From JAGXQV01 sp964505475 (GTDB lineage Bacteria > Pseudomonadota > Gammaproteobacteria > Burkholderiales > Sulfuricellaceae), in assembly GCA_964505475.1 (NCBI GenBank), contig CAZDIJ010000006.1, positions 10,366 to 74,365 of the forward strand: a DNA stretch of 64,000 nt, written 5' to 3'. Under the pieces are notes generated by a model. It ran no database searches. It had not been told where the DNA came from and saw only the letters and a list, made by a program, of their open reading frames with translations. The position numbers were made by a program, and so were the translations under genes. Positions 1-8,098 of this stretch are shown here, in pieces (the first letter of the stretch is position 1; each line of letters begins with the position of its first letter).

Positions 1-267
1 GAAAAAACCGCACGTTTCATCGCCAGCCATCCGCAACCCCCGGCTGCGGAAAAAATACGCATCATGAGCTTCATGGGCGCCGACATGGGCAAGTTCAAGG
101 CCTACGACGGCGAAACCCATGATGCCGCGGAAACCATGGGCAAGGCCGCTGCGAAAAGAGATGGCAGGGGCGTCATCAATGCCTTCCAGAAAATCCAGAC
201 CGCCTGCTTCAATTGCCACAGCGAATTCCGCAAGCCCTTTGCCGAATATTTTTACCCGCCGCGTTGA
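1..267 (+). CDS. cytochrome c'-like protein, C-terminal fragment (5' end outside window)
   Basis: The reading frame is open from the first base, so this is the last ~88 residues of a longer protein. A single haem-binding CxxCH motif (CFNCH) lies about 15 residues from the C-terminus. A C-terminal CxxCH after a helical segment (GKFKAYDGETHDAAETMGKAA) is the layout of the cytochrome c'/c556 four-helix-bundle family, as opposed to class I cytochromes with an N-terminal CxxCH. Such proteins are periplasmic and carry out electron transfer or bind small gases. Its stop is 17 bases before the TetR-like gene, so the two may be co-transcribed. The family call is fair; the exact role cannot be read from the fragment. 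Confidence 0.75.
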   Translation, partial: EKTARFIASHPQPPAAEKIRIMSFMGADMGKFKAYDGETHDAAETMGKAAAKRDGRGVINAFQKIQTACFNCHSEFRKPFAEYFYPPR

Positions 268-284
268 TTAATCGAGGAGACCGA

Positions 285-875
285 ATGATGACTATTGGCG
301 ACCCGCGCGACTTTGCGCATGCTTATTTGGAGCAATGGCTGGAAACCTCGCGCCTATATTTGTTCGCCGATCAGGAAACGCCCGCCGATGCGCCGGAGAA
401 AGAGTTTCCCGTGTCTGAGCCGGGCAGCAGCGGCGCTCGGGAACGTTTTATTTCGCGGGTGCGCGGAAAGCTGTTGCGCCTCTTGCGGCGCACCGGACAG
501 TACGATGGAAACCCGCTGCTGGAACTGGAGCACGCCTTCTATTTCCAGGTTTCATTCATTTCGCGGCACCCCGATGTTCCCAGGCGCTTGCTGGGATGGC
601 TATCGCAAGGCGGCGATAACCGCCTGCGCCGGCGCATCCAAATGGTCATCGCGCACTACGAATCGCGCCTGTGCCGGATGATAGAGCGGGCAAGGCGCCA
701 GGGTCTCATCCGGGACGACATCGAACCGCAGACCGCGGCGAGCCTTTTCGTCGGCATGATCCAGCGTCTGGCGCTCGGAATGAACGCCGATCCGCGCCGG
801 CGGGAATTGTTGCTGCATGAGGCGGTCGGGGTGTTTGCCCTGTATCGTGCGGGGCTGGTCTTTCCGTCGAAATGA
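285..875 (+). CDS. TetR-family ligand-binding-domain protein lacking the HTH
   Basis: About 196 aa. The start at 285 is chosen because GAGGAG lies 8 bases upstream. The C-terminal two thirds match the ligand-binding half of the complete TetR protein encoded next door: both have an FI-x-x-HP-x-x-PR segment, a YE-x-(R/K)-(L/I) helix, an (A/K)-x-QGL turn and an A-x-LF-(V/I)-GMIQ helix in the same order and spacing. The first ~70 residues contain no recognisable helix-turn-helix and are rich in charged and small residues. It therefore looks like a paralogue that keeps the sensing/dimerisation domain but cannot bind DNA alone. It could form heterodimers with the downstream TetR or be a decaying duplicate; the frame is intact, which favours function. 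Confidence 0.7.
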   Translation: MMTIGDPRDFAHAYLEQWLETSRLYLFADQETPADAPEKEFPVSEPGSSGARERFISRVRGKLLRLLRRTGQYDGNPLLELEHAFYFQVSFISRHPDVPRRLLGWLSQGGDNRLRRRIQMVIAHYESRLCRMIERARRQGLIRDDIEPQTAASLFVGMIQRLALGMNADPRRRELLLHEAVGVFALYRAGLVFPSK

Positions 876-929
876 CATTGGTTGCGGTTTGGAGTGCCGG
901 GCGAACGGCGCGGGTATTCATGTTTTCTC

Positions 930-957
930 TTGACACCCGTTACGCTTGTTGTAAGAT
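930..957 (+). promoter_or_regulatory. sigma70-type promoter of the TetR/efflux operon
   Basis: A perfect -35 hexamer TTGACA (930-935) is followed by a 16-base spacer and TAAGAT (952-957) as -10. It lies 32 bases upstream of the TetR start codon at 989. The -10 hexamer is inside the left arm of a palindrome, so repression by the TetR product is the obvious mode of control. Confidence 0.75.
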
Positions 958-977
958 AGTGACCAATAACTATCTTA
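952..977. promoter_or_regulatory. TetR operator (perfect inverted repeat)
   Basis: Two perfect 9-base arms, TAAGATAGT (952-960) and ACTATCTTA (969-977), are separated by 8 bases. The left arm contains the -10 element and the right arm ends 11 bases before the TetR start. A 26-bp palindrome over the core promoter is the classic autoregulatory arrangement of TetR-family repressors. Binding itself is inferred. Confidence 0.8.
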
Positions 978-988
978 ATGGGGTGTTC

Positions 989-1621
989 ATGGAACAGGAG
1001 TCCGTGGCGGCGAAGCGCCGCCTCAGCGCTGGAGAGCGGCAAGACGAAATTGTCCGGGTGGCGATCGACCTGGCGGCGGATCGCGGCGTGGACGCAGTGA
1101 CGACGCAGGATATGGCGGATGCCATGGGGTTGACCCAGGGGGCGATTTTCCGGCACTTTCCCACCAAGGACGATATCTGGGTGGCGGTGATCGGTTGGGT
1201 GCGCGCCCAGCTCATGGCGCGGGTGGAAAAGGCCGCCAGCCGGGGCGATCACCCGCTCGATTCGCTGGAAAAGATGTTTCATGCCCATATCGGCTTCATC
1301 GCCAAGCATCCGGCGATTCCCCGCCTGATCTTCTCGGACGAATTGCGCAACAAAAATCCGCACCTGAAACAACTGGTGCAGGAAATCCTCACCGGCTACG
1401 AGGCGAAAATCGCCGCCTTGCTGCACGCCGCCAAGGAGCAGGGGCTGGCGCGCGCCGATCTCGACGAGCAAAGCGCGGCGACCCTGTTCATCGGCATGAT
1501 CCAGGGGCTGGTGCTGCAATCGTCGATCTTTTCCGGCAAGCGTTCCCTCACCGGGCAGGCGAAGAAGGTTTTCCCGGTGTATATGAATGCCGTGTGGCGC
1601 ACCGATTGGTCGTTGATCTGA
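989..1621 (+). CDS. TetR/AcrR-family transcriptional repressor
   Basis: About 210 aa from the ATG at 989; a longer frame upstream runs through the promoter and is discarded. Residues ~15-60 form the TetR HTH: a VAIDLAADRGVDAVTTQDMADAMGL-type helix pair, then the typical GAIFRHFPTKDDIW recognition-helix and tail motif. The rest is a helical ligand-binding domain that also occurs, without HTH, in the preceding gene. It lies 16 bases before the membrane fusion protein gene and behind a promoter/operator with a perfect palindrome, so it very likely represses itself and the efflux genes. The ligand is unknown. Confidence 0.9.
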   Translation: MEQESVAAKRRLSAGERQDEIVRVAIDLAADRGVDAVTTQDMADAMGLTQGAIFRHFPTKDDIWVAVIGWVRAQLMARVEKAASRGDHPLDSLEKMFHAHIGFIAKHPAIPRLIFSDELRNKNPHLKQLVQEILTGYEAKIAALLHAAKEQGLARADLDEQSAATLFIGMIQGLVLQSSIFSGKRSLTGQAKKVFPVYMNAVWRTDWSLI

Positions 1622-1637
1622 GTTTTCCGGGAAAAGC

Positions 1638-2801
1638 ATGATGACGAATTCACTCAAGCGTTACCTGATTCCGGCAGGCGCCGCCGTGGCGCTGCTGGGG
1701 TTTGCCTGGTTCGTGGCGCAGCACGGGCCGCTGGCGCCGCAGGAGGTCGGGGTGGCCAGCGCCGCGCGCGGCTCCCTGGCGCCTTCGGTATTCGGCATCG
1801 CCACGGTGGAGGCGCGCCATGCCTACGCCATCGGCCCGACCCAGGCGGGGCGGGTGCGCCGGGTAAACGTGGATCAGGGCGACCGGGTGAGCGCCGGGCA
1901 GGTGCTGGGCGAAATCGACCCGGTCGATCTCGATGAGCGCCTCGAAGGCGCGGCGCTGGCCGAACAGCGCGCCGGGCAAGGCATCCTGATCGCCGAAACC
2001 CAGTTGCGCGAAGCGGAAAGCCGCCACCGCTTGGCGGCGGCGAATGCCGAGCGCTATCGCGGACTGGCGGCCAGGGGCTTCGTCAGCCAGGAGGCGGTGG
2101 AGGTGCGGCGCAACGAGGCCGAGGTCACCCATGCCGCGGTGGCGGGCGCCGCCGCGGCATTGCAGGCGGCGCGCCAGGATGCCGCGCGCAGCGGCGCGGA
2201 TCGCGCCGGGCTGCTGCGCCAGCGCGCCAATTTGCGCCTGGCGAGTCCGAGCGACGGGCTGGTGGTGGCGCGCGAAGCCGAGCCGGGTTCGGTCGTGGTG
2301 GCCGGCCAGGCGGTGCTGCGTCTGGTCGATCCGGCCAGCCTGTGGCTCAAGACGCGCATCGACCAGGCGCAGGCGCGGGGCATCGCCCCCGGCCAGCCCG
2401 CCGAAATCGTGCTGCGCTCGCGCCAGAAAGACAAACTCGCCGGCCACGTCGCCCGCATCGAAGCGCAAAGCGACAGCGTCACCGAGGAAAAGCTGGTAAG
2501 CATCCGCTTCGACCGCCTGCCGGAAGGGCTGACGCTCGGCGAACTGGCGGAAGTCACCATCCTGCTGCCGCCCGTCGCCGATGTCCTGATCCTGCCCGCC
2601 GCGGCGGTCAAGCGGGTCGGCGGGCAGACCGGGGTGTGGCGGCGCGTGGACGGCAAGGCGCGCTTCCATCCCCTGGAAACCGGCACCCAGACCCAGGATG
2701 GCAAGGTGCAGGTGATTTCCGGGCTGGCCGCCGGCGACGAGGTGATCGTCCACAGCCCGGTGGAGCTACGGGAAGGCGCCAAGGTCGCCGTCAAATCATG
2801 A
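1638..2801 (+). CDS. HlyD/MacA-type periplasmic membrane fusion protein
   Basis: 387 aa with one N-terminal membrane anchor (about residues 10-27). A lipoyl/barrel-sandwich half-motif follows (AGRVRRVNVDQGDRVSAGQVLGEID), then a long coiled-coil hairpin rich in Ala/Glu/Arg (about 95-185), the second lipoyl half (RLASPSDGLVVAREAEPGSVV), and beta-barrel and C-terminal domains. Such adaptors link an inner-membrane transporter to an outer-membrane channel. The partners here are the FtsX-type permease and ATPase downstream, so this is an ABC-type rather than RND-type system. No outer-membrane TolC-like gene is present nearby. Expression is probably controlled by the TetR upstream. Confidence 0.88.
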   Translation: MMTNSLKRYLIPAGAAVALLGFAWFVAQHGPLAPQEVGVASAARGSLAPSVFGIATVEARHAYAIGPTQAGRVRRVNVDQGDRVSAGQVLGEIDPVDLDERLEGAALAEQRAGQGILIAETQLREAESRHRLAAANAERYRGLAARGFVSQEAVEVRRNEAEVTHAAVAGAAAALQAARQDAARSGADRAGLLRQRANLRLASPSDGLVVAREAEPGSVVVAGQAVLRLVDPASLWLKTRIDQAQARGIAPGQPAEIVLRSRQKDKLAGHVARIEAQSDSVTEEKLVSIRFDRLPEGLTLGELAEVTILLPPVADVLILPAAAVKRVGGQTGVWRRVDGKARFHPLETGTQTQDGKVQVISGLAAGDEVIVHSPVELREGAKVAVKS

Positions 2802-2819
2802 AGCGGAGAAAAGCATTCG

Positions 2820-2903
2820 ACCGCGGGGGGCGCGGGGAGAATTCAGGTTTTGAGCCTATTTCAGCAGTATCCGTATCCGATCTTTCCCCGTGCTCCCCGT
2901 GGT
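2820..2903. repeat. degenerate copy of the CCACGGGG palindromic repeat
   Basis: Left part GGGGCGCGGGGAGA and right part TCTTTCCCCGTGCTCCCCGTGG are inverted relative to each other around ~45 bases. The same arms recur at 6703-6838, 20213-20290 and 26244-26294. This copy fills the gap between the fusion protein and permease genes and supplies the sequence just before the permease start. Confidence 0.7.
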
Positions 2904-2921
2904 CGAAAAAGCCCTTCCGAA

Positions 2922-4118
2922 ATGATTAATCTCGCCTACCGCGATATTTCCCACGGCCTCGGCCGCTATCTGCTGACCGGCCTCGGGCTAGGGCTGCTGA
3001 TCGGCGTGACCCTGACCATGGCCGGGGTCTACCGCGGCATGGTGGACGACGCTCACGCTCTGATCGACGCCAGCGGCGCCGACATCTGGGTGGTGCAGCA
3101 GCATACCCTGGGACCCTATGCCGAACCCTCCACCCTGCACGACGACGCCTGGCGCGCCATCGCCGGGCTGCCTGGGGTGGCCGGGGTGGGCAGCGTCACC
3201 TACCTTACCATGCAGGCGCGGCGCGGCGGCGGCGACGTGCGCGTGATGATCGCCGGCTTCGAGCCGGGGCGTCTGGGCGAGCCGCGCCATCTGGTGGCCG
3301 GCCGGCCGGTGAGCCGTTCCCATTACGAAGCGGTGGCCGATGTCAAAAGCGGCTTCCAACTCGGCGAAGTCATCCGCATCCGCCGCCACGACTACACCGT
3401 GGTCGGTCTGACCCGGCGGATGGTGTCGTCGGGCGGCGACCCGATGGTGTTCATTCCGCTCAAGGATGCCCAGGAGGCGCAATTCCTCAAGGACAACCCG
3501 GCCATCGTCAACGACCGCAACCGCCTCGCCGCCAATCCGCAGTTCAACCGCCCCGGCGTGCCGGGGCTGCTCGATGCGCTCCAGGCCGACCGCTCCGCCA
3601 ACCGCAATGTCAACGCCGTGCTGGTGCGGGTTGCACCGGGCAGCGATCCGCGCCGGGTGGCGGACGAAATCATGCGCTGGAAACGCCTCACCGCCTACAC
3701 CCGCGCCGATATGGAACAGATACTGGTGGCCAAGCTGATCGCCACATCGGCCAAGCAGATCGGCCTGTTCTTGGTGATCCTGGCGGTAGTCAGCGCGGCC
3801 ATCGTGGCGCTCATCATCTACACCATGACCTTGGGCAAGATCAAGGAAATCGCCGTGCTCAAGCTGATCGGCACCAGAAACCGGGTGGTCGGCGGGATGA
3901 TCCTGCAACAGGCGCTGGGGCTGGGCATCATCGGCTTCGCCGTCGGCAAGCTGGCCGCCACCGCCTGGGCGCCGGCCTTCCCGAAATACGTGCTGCTGCT
4001 GCCGGAAGACGCCATCCGCGCCTTCGCCATCACCATGGTGATTTGCACCCTCGCCAGCCTGCTCGGCATCCGTGCGGCGATGAAGGTGTCGCCGGCCTCG
4101 GCGATCGGGGGCGGCTGA
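2922..4118 (+). CDS. ABC transporter permease, FtsX/MacB (DevC-like) type
   Basis: 398 aa from the ATG at 2922. A longer upstream frame would translate a palindromic repeat and is not credible. Topology fits the FtsX family: one N-terminal transmembrane helix (YLLTGLGLGLLIGVTLTMAGV), a ~230-residue periplasmic domain, then three C-terminal helices (around LFLVILAVVSAAIVALIIYTM, ALGLGIIGFAVGKLA and a final AITMVICTLASLLGI). It works with the fusion protein upstream and overlaps the ATPase gene downstream (TGATG), a tightly coupled operon. Substrate is unknown; family members export peptides, macrolides, glycolipids or lipoprotein-like cargo. The start has no good Shine-Dalgarno because of the inserted repeat. 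Confidence 0.85.
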   Translation: MINLAYRDISHGLGRYLLTGLGLGLLIGVTLTMAGVYRGMVDDAHALIDASGADIWVVQQHTLGPYAEPSTLHDDAWRAIAGLPGVAGVGSVTYLTMQARRGGGDVRVMIAGFEPGRLGEPRHLVAGRPVSRSHYEAVADVKSGFQLGEVIRIRRHDYTVVGLTRRMVSSGGDPMVFIPLKDAQEAQFLKDNPAIVNDRNRLAANPQFNRPGVPGLLDALQADRSANRNVNAVLVRVAPGSDPRRVADEIMRWKRLTAYTRADMEQILVAKLIATSAKQIGLFLVILAVVSAAIVALIIYTMTLGKIKEIAVLKLIGTRNRVVGGMILQQALGLGIIGFAVGKLAATAWAPAFPKYVLLLPEDAIRAFAITMVICTLASLLGIRAAMKVSPASAIGGG

Positions 4119-4843
4119 TGGCCGATTACACTCAAGAGCCGGCAATCAGGCTGGAAGGGCTGGTCAAGCGTTACGGCAGCGGCGCCGCCGCGGTCGATGC
4201 GCTGAAGGGGGTGGACATGGAAGTCTGGCCCGGCGAGGTGGTGGGGCTGCTCGGCCCCAGCGGCTCGGGCAAGACCACCCTGCTGCAATGCCTGGGCGCG
4301 GTGATCGACCCGACGGCGGGGCGCATCAGCCTGGGCGGGAAAACGACCTTCGACGGCGAGTGGAAAATCCGCGACCTGCGCGAACTGCGCCGCGACAGCA
4401 TCGGCTTCATGTTCCAGGCGCCCTATTTGATCCCTTTCCTCGATGTCACCGACAACATCGCGTTGCTGCCGATGCTGGCGGGCAAACCCAACGGCGAGGC
4501 ACGCAAGCGGGCGCGCGAACTGCTGGCGGCGCTGGACATGACGCATCGCGCCGAAGCCAAGGTATCCCAGCTCTCCGGCGGCGAGGCGCAGCGCGTTTCC
4601 ATCGCCCGCGCGCTCGCCAACAACCCGCCCATCATCCTCGCCGACGAGCCCACCGCGCCGCTCGACAGCGCCCGTTCGCTAGCGGTGGTGCGCCTGCTCA
4701 ACCGGCTCGCCGAACAGTACCGCACCGCGATCATCGTGGTGACCCACGACGACACCATCACCCCCACCTTCAAGCGCATCTACCATATCCGCGAGGGACG
4801 GGCGCACGAGGAACGGGGCGAGGGAAGAGCGATACCAGAGTAA
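4118..4843 (+). CDS. ABC transporter ATP-binding protein (LolD/MacB-type)
   Basis: 241 aa starting inside the permease stop (TGATG). Walker A GPSGSGKTT, Q-loop FMFQAPYLIPFL, signature LSGGEAQRVSIARAL, Walker B IILADEPTAPLD and the switch histidine in VVTHD are all present and in order. The Walker B context (DEPTAPLD where most have DEPTGNLD) is a mild deviation. It drives the permease encoded just upstream and completes a three-part efflux system under the TetR regulator. Confidence 0.92.
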   Translation: MADYTQEPAIRLEGLVKRYGSGAAAVDALKGVDMEVWPGEVVGLLGPSGSGKTTLLQCLGAVIDPTAGRISLGGKTTFDGEWKIRDLRELRRDSIGFMFQAPYLIPFLDVTDNIALLPMLAGKPNGEARKRARELLAALDMTHRAEAKVSQLSGGEAQRVSIARALANNPPIILADEPTAPLDSARSLAVVRLLNRLAEQYRTAIIVVTHDDTITPTFKRIYHIREGRAHEERGEGRAIPE

Positions 4844-4868
4844 CGACAGCGAAAAGGAGCAAGGAAAA

Positions 4869-5315
4869 ATGGAAAAAACCCGCACGATGAAAACCCTGCC
4901 CACCTGGATCGCCGCGATGGCGCTATGCGCCGTGACGGCGGGCGCGGCGGCGCACGATCATGACCACGATCACGGCGGCGGCGCGCCCGCCGAACTGGCG
5001 CTCGACAACGGCAAGAAATGGCCGACCGATGCCGCCCTGCGCCAGGGCATGGCGCGCATCCGCGCCGCCGTCGCGCAGGGCGCGCCGCTCGCCCCCGCCC
5101 AGGTGGCCGCTCAGGTAAACGGGCAAATCGCCTACCTGGTGAACAATTGCAAGCTGGACCAGAAAACCGACGCCATGTTTCATCTCGTGTTGGCCGATTT
5201 GATCGCCGGCGCGGACATTCTGGACAAGCGTCCGGCGGCGCGGGAGGAAGGCATGGCCAGGATAAACAAGGCATTGCGGGATTACGCCGGCCATTTCGAA
5301 CATCCCGGCTGGTAG
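4869..5315 (+). CDS. exported histidine-rich protein of unknown function
   Basis: 148 aa; the start at 4869 is backed by an AAGGAG-type site, with an alternative ATG six codons later. A signal peptide (MKTLPTWIAAMALCAVTAGAAA) is followed by HDHDHDH, a likely metal-binding tag on the mature N-terminus. The rest is a compact helical domain with one Cys (NNCKLDQKTD). It lies 25 bases after the ATPase gene, so it probably belongs to the efflux operon. The His/Asp tract suggests that the system may handle or sense a divalent metal, but this is inference; no family name is claimed. Confidence 0.7.
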   Translation: MEKTRTMKTLPTWIAAMALCAVTAGAAAHDHDHDHGGGAPAELALDNGKKWPTDAALRQGMARIRAAVAQGAPLAPAQVAAQVNGQIAYLVNNCKLDQKTDAMFHLVLADLIAGADILDKRPAAREEGMARINKALRDYAGHFEHPGW

Positions 5316-5375
5316 CTTGATGGCGGCGGCGAAGCCGGGCAAGATGGCGGACTTTTCCCAGCCAGCTTTTCGCCC

Positions 5376-6680
5376 ATGAAAAAAACCTTCGCCGATTATT
5401 CCCGCAAGGAGCTGCTGACCGTCGGGCTGCCCGCCGCCGCGCTGATCGCGGCGCTGTTCTGGGCGGCTTCGCTGTTCGTCCAGCCGGCGCCGCCGCTATC
5501 CATCGTCATGGCCAGCGGCGCGGAAAGCGGCGCCTACCACGGCTATGCCCAACGCTACCGGGAAATTCTGGCGCGCCACGGCATTACCCTGGAATTGCGT
5601 ACTTCGTCCGGTTCGCTGGAAAACCTGCAACGCCTGAAGGACGGCAAGGCCATGGCCGGCTTCATCCAGGGCGGCAGCGCCGGCGCCGCCGACGGCGAGG
5701 GGCTGTTGTCGCTCGGCAGCATGTACTACGAACCCCTGTGGCTGTTCTACCGCGATGCGAACACGCTCGACCGGGTTGCCCAGTTGCGCGGCAAACGCCT
5801 CGCCATCGGCGCGGAAGGGAGCGGTACGCGCAAACTGGCGATGCAGATCCTGGCGGCCAACGAGATGGGAGGCGACGGCGGAAAATTGCTGCCGCTTTCC
5901 GGCGACGCGGCGGCGGAAGCCTTGCGCCTGGGACAGGCGGACGCGGCCTTCATCATCGCCGGGGCGGATGCGGCGGTGGTGCGCAAGCTGCTGGGGATGG
6001 ATGGCGTGCGCCTGATGAATTTCGCCCAGGCCGGCGCCTACGTGAAGCTTTTTCCCTTCCTGCACGCCATCACCTTGCCGCGCGGCGCGGTGGATCTGGT
6101 GCGCGACGCGCCGCCCGGGGATGTGACCCTGGTCGCCGCCACCGCCAACCTGGTGGTGCGCGAAGACATCCACCCCGCGTTGATCGCTTTGCTCCTCCAG
6201 GCCGCTTCCGAGGTGCACGGCGAGCCGGGCATGTTCCAGCGGCATCGTGAATTTCCCGCGCCCAAGGACCCCACCTTTGAACTCGGCAAGGATGCCGAGC
6301 GCTATTACAAATCCGGGCCGCCCTTTCTCCAGCGCTATCTGCCGTTCTGGGCGGCCACCCTGGTGGATCGCGTGCTGGTGATGGTTCTGCCGCTGCTGGC
6401 GCTGATCCCGATTCTGCGCGCCATCCCGTCCGTCTACGCCTGGCGCGTCACCTCGCGGATTTACCGCTGGTACGGCGACCTGTCGCTGCTGGAAAACGAA
6501 ATCAGGGAAGACTACGCCCCCGAACGCTACGACGGCTACCTCGCCCGCCTCGACGCCATGGAAGAGCGGGTCAACAAGCGTCCGGTGCCGGTTTCCTTCG
6601 CCCACCTGCTCTATACCTTGCGCGAGCACATTCACCTGGTGCGCATTTCGCTGGAACGCAAGCGTAGGGAAGCGAACTGA
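5376..6680 (+). CDS. TAXI-family (TRAP-type) solute-binding protein with membrane anchors
   Basis: 434 aa. An N-terminal hydrophobic segment (residues ~15-35) is followed by a periplasmic binding domain with the TAXI hallmarks: SIVMASGAESGAYHGYAQRY near the start, then RTSSGSLENLQRLKDG and AIGAEGSGTRKLA. A second membrane segment near residues 325-345 (LVDRVLVMVLPLLALIPILRA) and a charged C-terminal tail follow, as in the two-helix TAXI variants that stay in the inner membrane. No TRAP permease genes are adjacent. The role next to an efflux operon is unclear; it may sense a solute instead of feeding a transporter. Confidence 0.85.
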   Translation: MKKTFADYSRKELLTVGLPAAALIAALFWAASLFVQPAPPLSIVMASGAESGAYHGYAQRYREILARHGITLELRTSSGSLENLQRLKDGKAMAGFIQGGSAGAADGEGLLSLGSMYYEPLWLFYRDANTLDRVAQLRGKRLAIGAEGSGTRKLAMQILAANEMGGDGGKLLPLSGDAAAEALRLGQADAAFIIAGADAAVVRKLLGMDGVRLMNFAQAGAYVKLFPFLHAITLPRGAVDLVRDAPPGDVTLVAATANLVVREDIHPALIALLLQAASEVHGEPGMFQRHREFPAPKDPTFELGKDAERYYKSGPPFLQRYLPFWAATLVDRVLVMVLPLLALIPILRAIPSVYAWRVTSRIYRWYGDLSLLENEIREDYAPERYDGYLARLDAMEERVNKRPVPVSFAHLLYTLREHIHLVRISLERKRREAN

Positions 6681-6702
6681 ACGGATTTGCTAAAAAACGC
6701 AG

Positions 6703-6838
6703 TTCAACCACGGGGAACACGGGGAGATGACGGGATGGCGGCGAGGCATGAAGAATATGCCGCTCACCCGGCGGGTGAACAGCCAACCTCTTTCAACCGG
6801 ATGTTTCCCCGCTTTTTCCCGGTGTCCCCGTGGTTCAA
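6703..6838. repeat. CCACGGGG palindromic repeat copy
   Basis: Left arm TTCAACCACGGGGAACACGG and right arm CCCGGTGTCCCCGTGGTTCA face each other across ~90 bases, forming a long imperfect hairpin in the gap between the TAXI and FKBP genes. Shares both arms with the copies at 20213-20290 and 26244-26294. Confidence 0.8.
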
Positions 6839-6901
6839 ATGGGGAATTCAGGATGAAGAGTTTTTTCTGGCACAATGCCGGTTTTTTGCTAGGAGACTCC
6901 C

Positions 6902-7246
6902 ATGGCTGAAATCACCACTTCCAGCGGCCTGATCTATGAAGACACCCGCGAGGGCGAAGGCGCTGCCGCCGCCGCCGGACAGCGTGTTTCGGTGCACTAC
7001 ACCGGCTGGCTGACCAACGGAACCAAGTTCGATTCGAGCAAGGACCGCAATGATCCCTTCGATTTCCCGCTCGGCGGCGGCCGCGTAATCCGCGGCTGGG
7101 ACGAGGGCGTGCAAGGCATGAAGGTGGGCGGCGTGCGCAAGCTGACCATCCCGCCGGAGCTGGGTTATGGCGCGCGCGGCGCAGGCGGCGTGATTCCGCC
7201 CAATGCCACCCTGGTGTTCGAAGTCGAGCTGCTGGGGATACTCTGA
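6902..7246 (+). CDS. FKBP-type peptidyl-prolyl cis-trans isomerase
   Basis: 114 aa, a single FKBP domain without signal peptide, so cytoplasmic. Characteristic segments are VSVHYTGWLTNGTKFDSS, GGGRVIRGWDEGVQGMKVGG and LTIPPELGYGARG, including the Tyr, Asp, Phe, Trp and Tyr positions of the FK506/proline pocket. Length is that of the minimal FKBP12-like bacterial enzymes. AGGAGACTCCC before the ATG gives a strong ribosome site. The gene is followed 28 bases later by rluF. Confidence 0.93.
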   Translation: MAEITTSSGLIYEDTREGEGAAAAAGQRVSVHYTGWLTNGTKFDSSKDRNDPFDFPLGGGRVIRGWDEGVQGMKVGGVRKLTIPPELGYGARGAGGVIPPNATLVFEVELLGIL

Positions 7247-7274
7247 AATCCTGGCTCATCAGGCGAGCGTTCCG

Positions 7275-8006
7275 ATGACTGAATTGATACGCCTTTCCAA
7301 GCTGATGTCCGAGCGCGGCCTGTGTTCGCGCCGCGAAGCGGACGTCTACATCGAGCGGGGCTGGGTGCGGGTCGATGGCGAGGTGGTGAACGTGCTGGGC
7401 GCCAGGATAGACCCTTCCCAGACCATCACCCTCGACAAGGCGGCGCGCGAAATCCAGACGCTCCAGGTCACCATCCTCCTCAACAAGCCGGTCGGTTACG
7501 TTTCCGGCCAGCCGGAAAAAGGCTACAAGGCGGCGGTGACGCTGATCGGCCAGGAATCGCACTTCCCCGGCGACCGCACGCAGCGCTTCCATCCCGGCCA
7601 CCTGCGCGGCTTGGCCCCCGCCGGGCGGCTCGACATCGACTCGCAAGGCCTGCTGGTGTTCACCCAGGACGGCCGCATCGCCAAGCGTCTGATCGGCGCC
7701 GATTCGGAAGTGGAGAAGGAATACCTGGTGCGCGTGGAAGGCCACCTCGACGACAAGGGTCTGGCGCTGCTCAACCGCGGCCTCAGCCTGGACGGCGCGG
7801 CGCTCAAGCCGGCCAAGGTGTCCTGGCAGAACCGCGACCAGTTGCGCTTCATTCTCAAGGAAGGCAAGAAACGCCAGATCCGCCGCATGTGCGAACTGGT
7901 CGGCCTGAAAGTGCTGGGTCTGAAGCGGGTGCGCATCGGCAAGGTCATGCTCGGCGACCTGCCGGAAGGACAGTGGCGCTATTTGCGCGAGGGCGAGAAG
8001 TTTTAG
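7275..8006 (+). CDS. rluF: 23S rRNA pseudouridine synthase, RluF-like
   Basis: 243 aa from the ATG at 7275. An S4 RNA-binding domain (IRLSKLMSERGLCSRREADVYIERGWV) occupies the first ~60 residues. It is followed by the RsuA-family catalytic domain with the active-site aspartate in GRLDIDSQGLL and the RQIRRMCE motif. The linker (ILLNKPVGYVSGQPEKGYKAAVTLI) resembles RluF-type sequences, which modify U2604 of 23S rRNA; RluE or RsuA are less likely alternatives. Confidence 0.82.
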   Translation: MTELIRLSKLMSERGLCSRREADVYIERGWVRVDGEVVNVLGARIDPSQTITLDKAAREIQTLQVTILLNKPVGYVSGQPEKGYKAAVTLIGQESHFPGDRTQRFHPGHLRGLAPAGRLDIDSQGLLVFTQDGRIAKRLIGADSEVEKEYLVRVEGHLDDKGLALLNRGLSLDGAALKPAKVSWQNRDQLRFILKEGKKRQIRRMCELVGLKVLGLKRVRIGKVMLGDLPEGQWRYLREGEKF

Positions 8007-8008
8007 CT

Positions 8009-8098
8009 TGCCCCCTCCCCAACCCTCCCCCGCGCTACGCGCAAGGGAGGGAGCACGGCGCTCCTTCCCCCGTCTACGGGGGAAGGCTGGGATGGGGG
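8009..8098. repeat. left inverted repeat of the DUF559 unit (C-rich palindromes)
   Basis: Two consecutive small hairpins (CTCCCCCGCGC/GCGCAAGGGAGGGAG and CTTCCCCCGT/ACGGGGGAAGG) followed by CTGGGATGGGGGGAA. The whole ~90-base block reappears in reverse order and complement at 8446-8540. The 3' end of the DUF559 gene lies inside it. Confidence 0.85.

Noticed and set aside
656..1657. Long minus-strand open frame opposite the TetR genes
   Set aside because: Antisense shadow of two well-supported plus-strand genes in high-GC DNA; composition (Arg/His/Gln rich) and lack of motifs are typical of shadows.
7203..7275. Earlier start for rluF overlapping the FKBP gene
   Set aside because: The extension reads FKBP codons in another frame; the S4 domain begins directly after the ATG at 7275.
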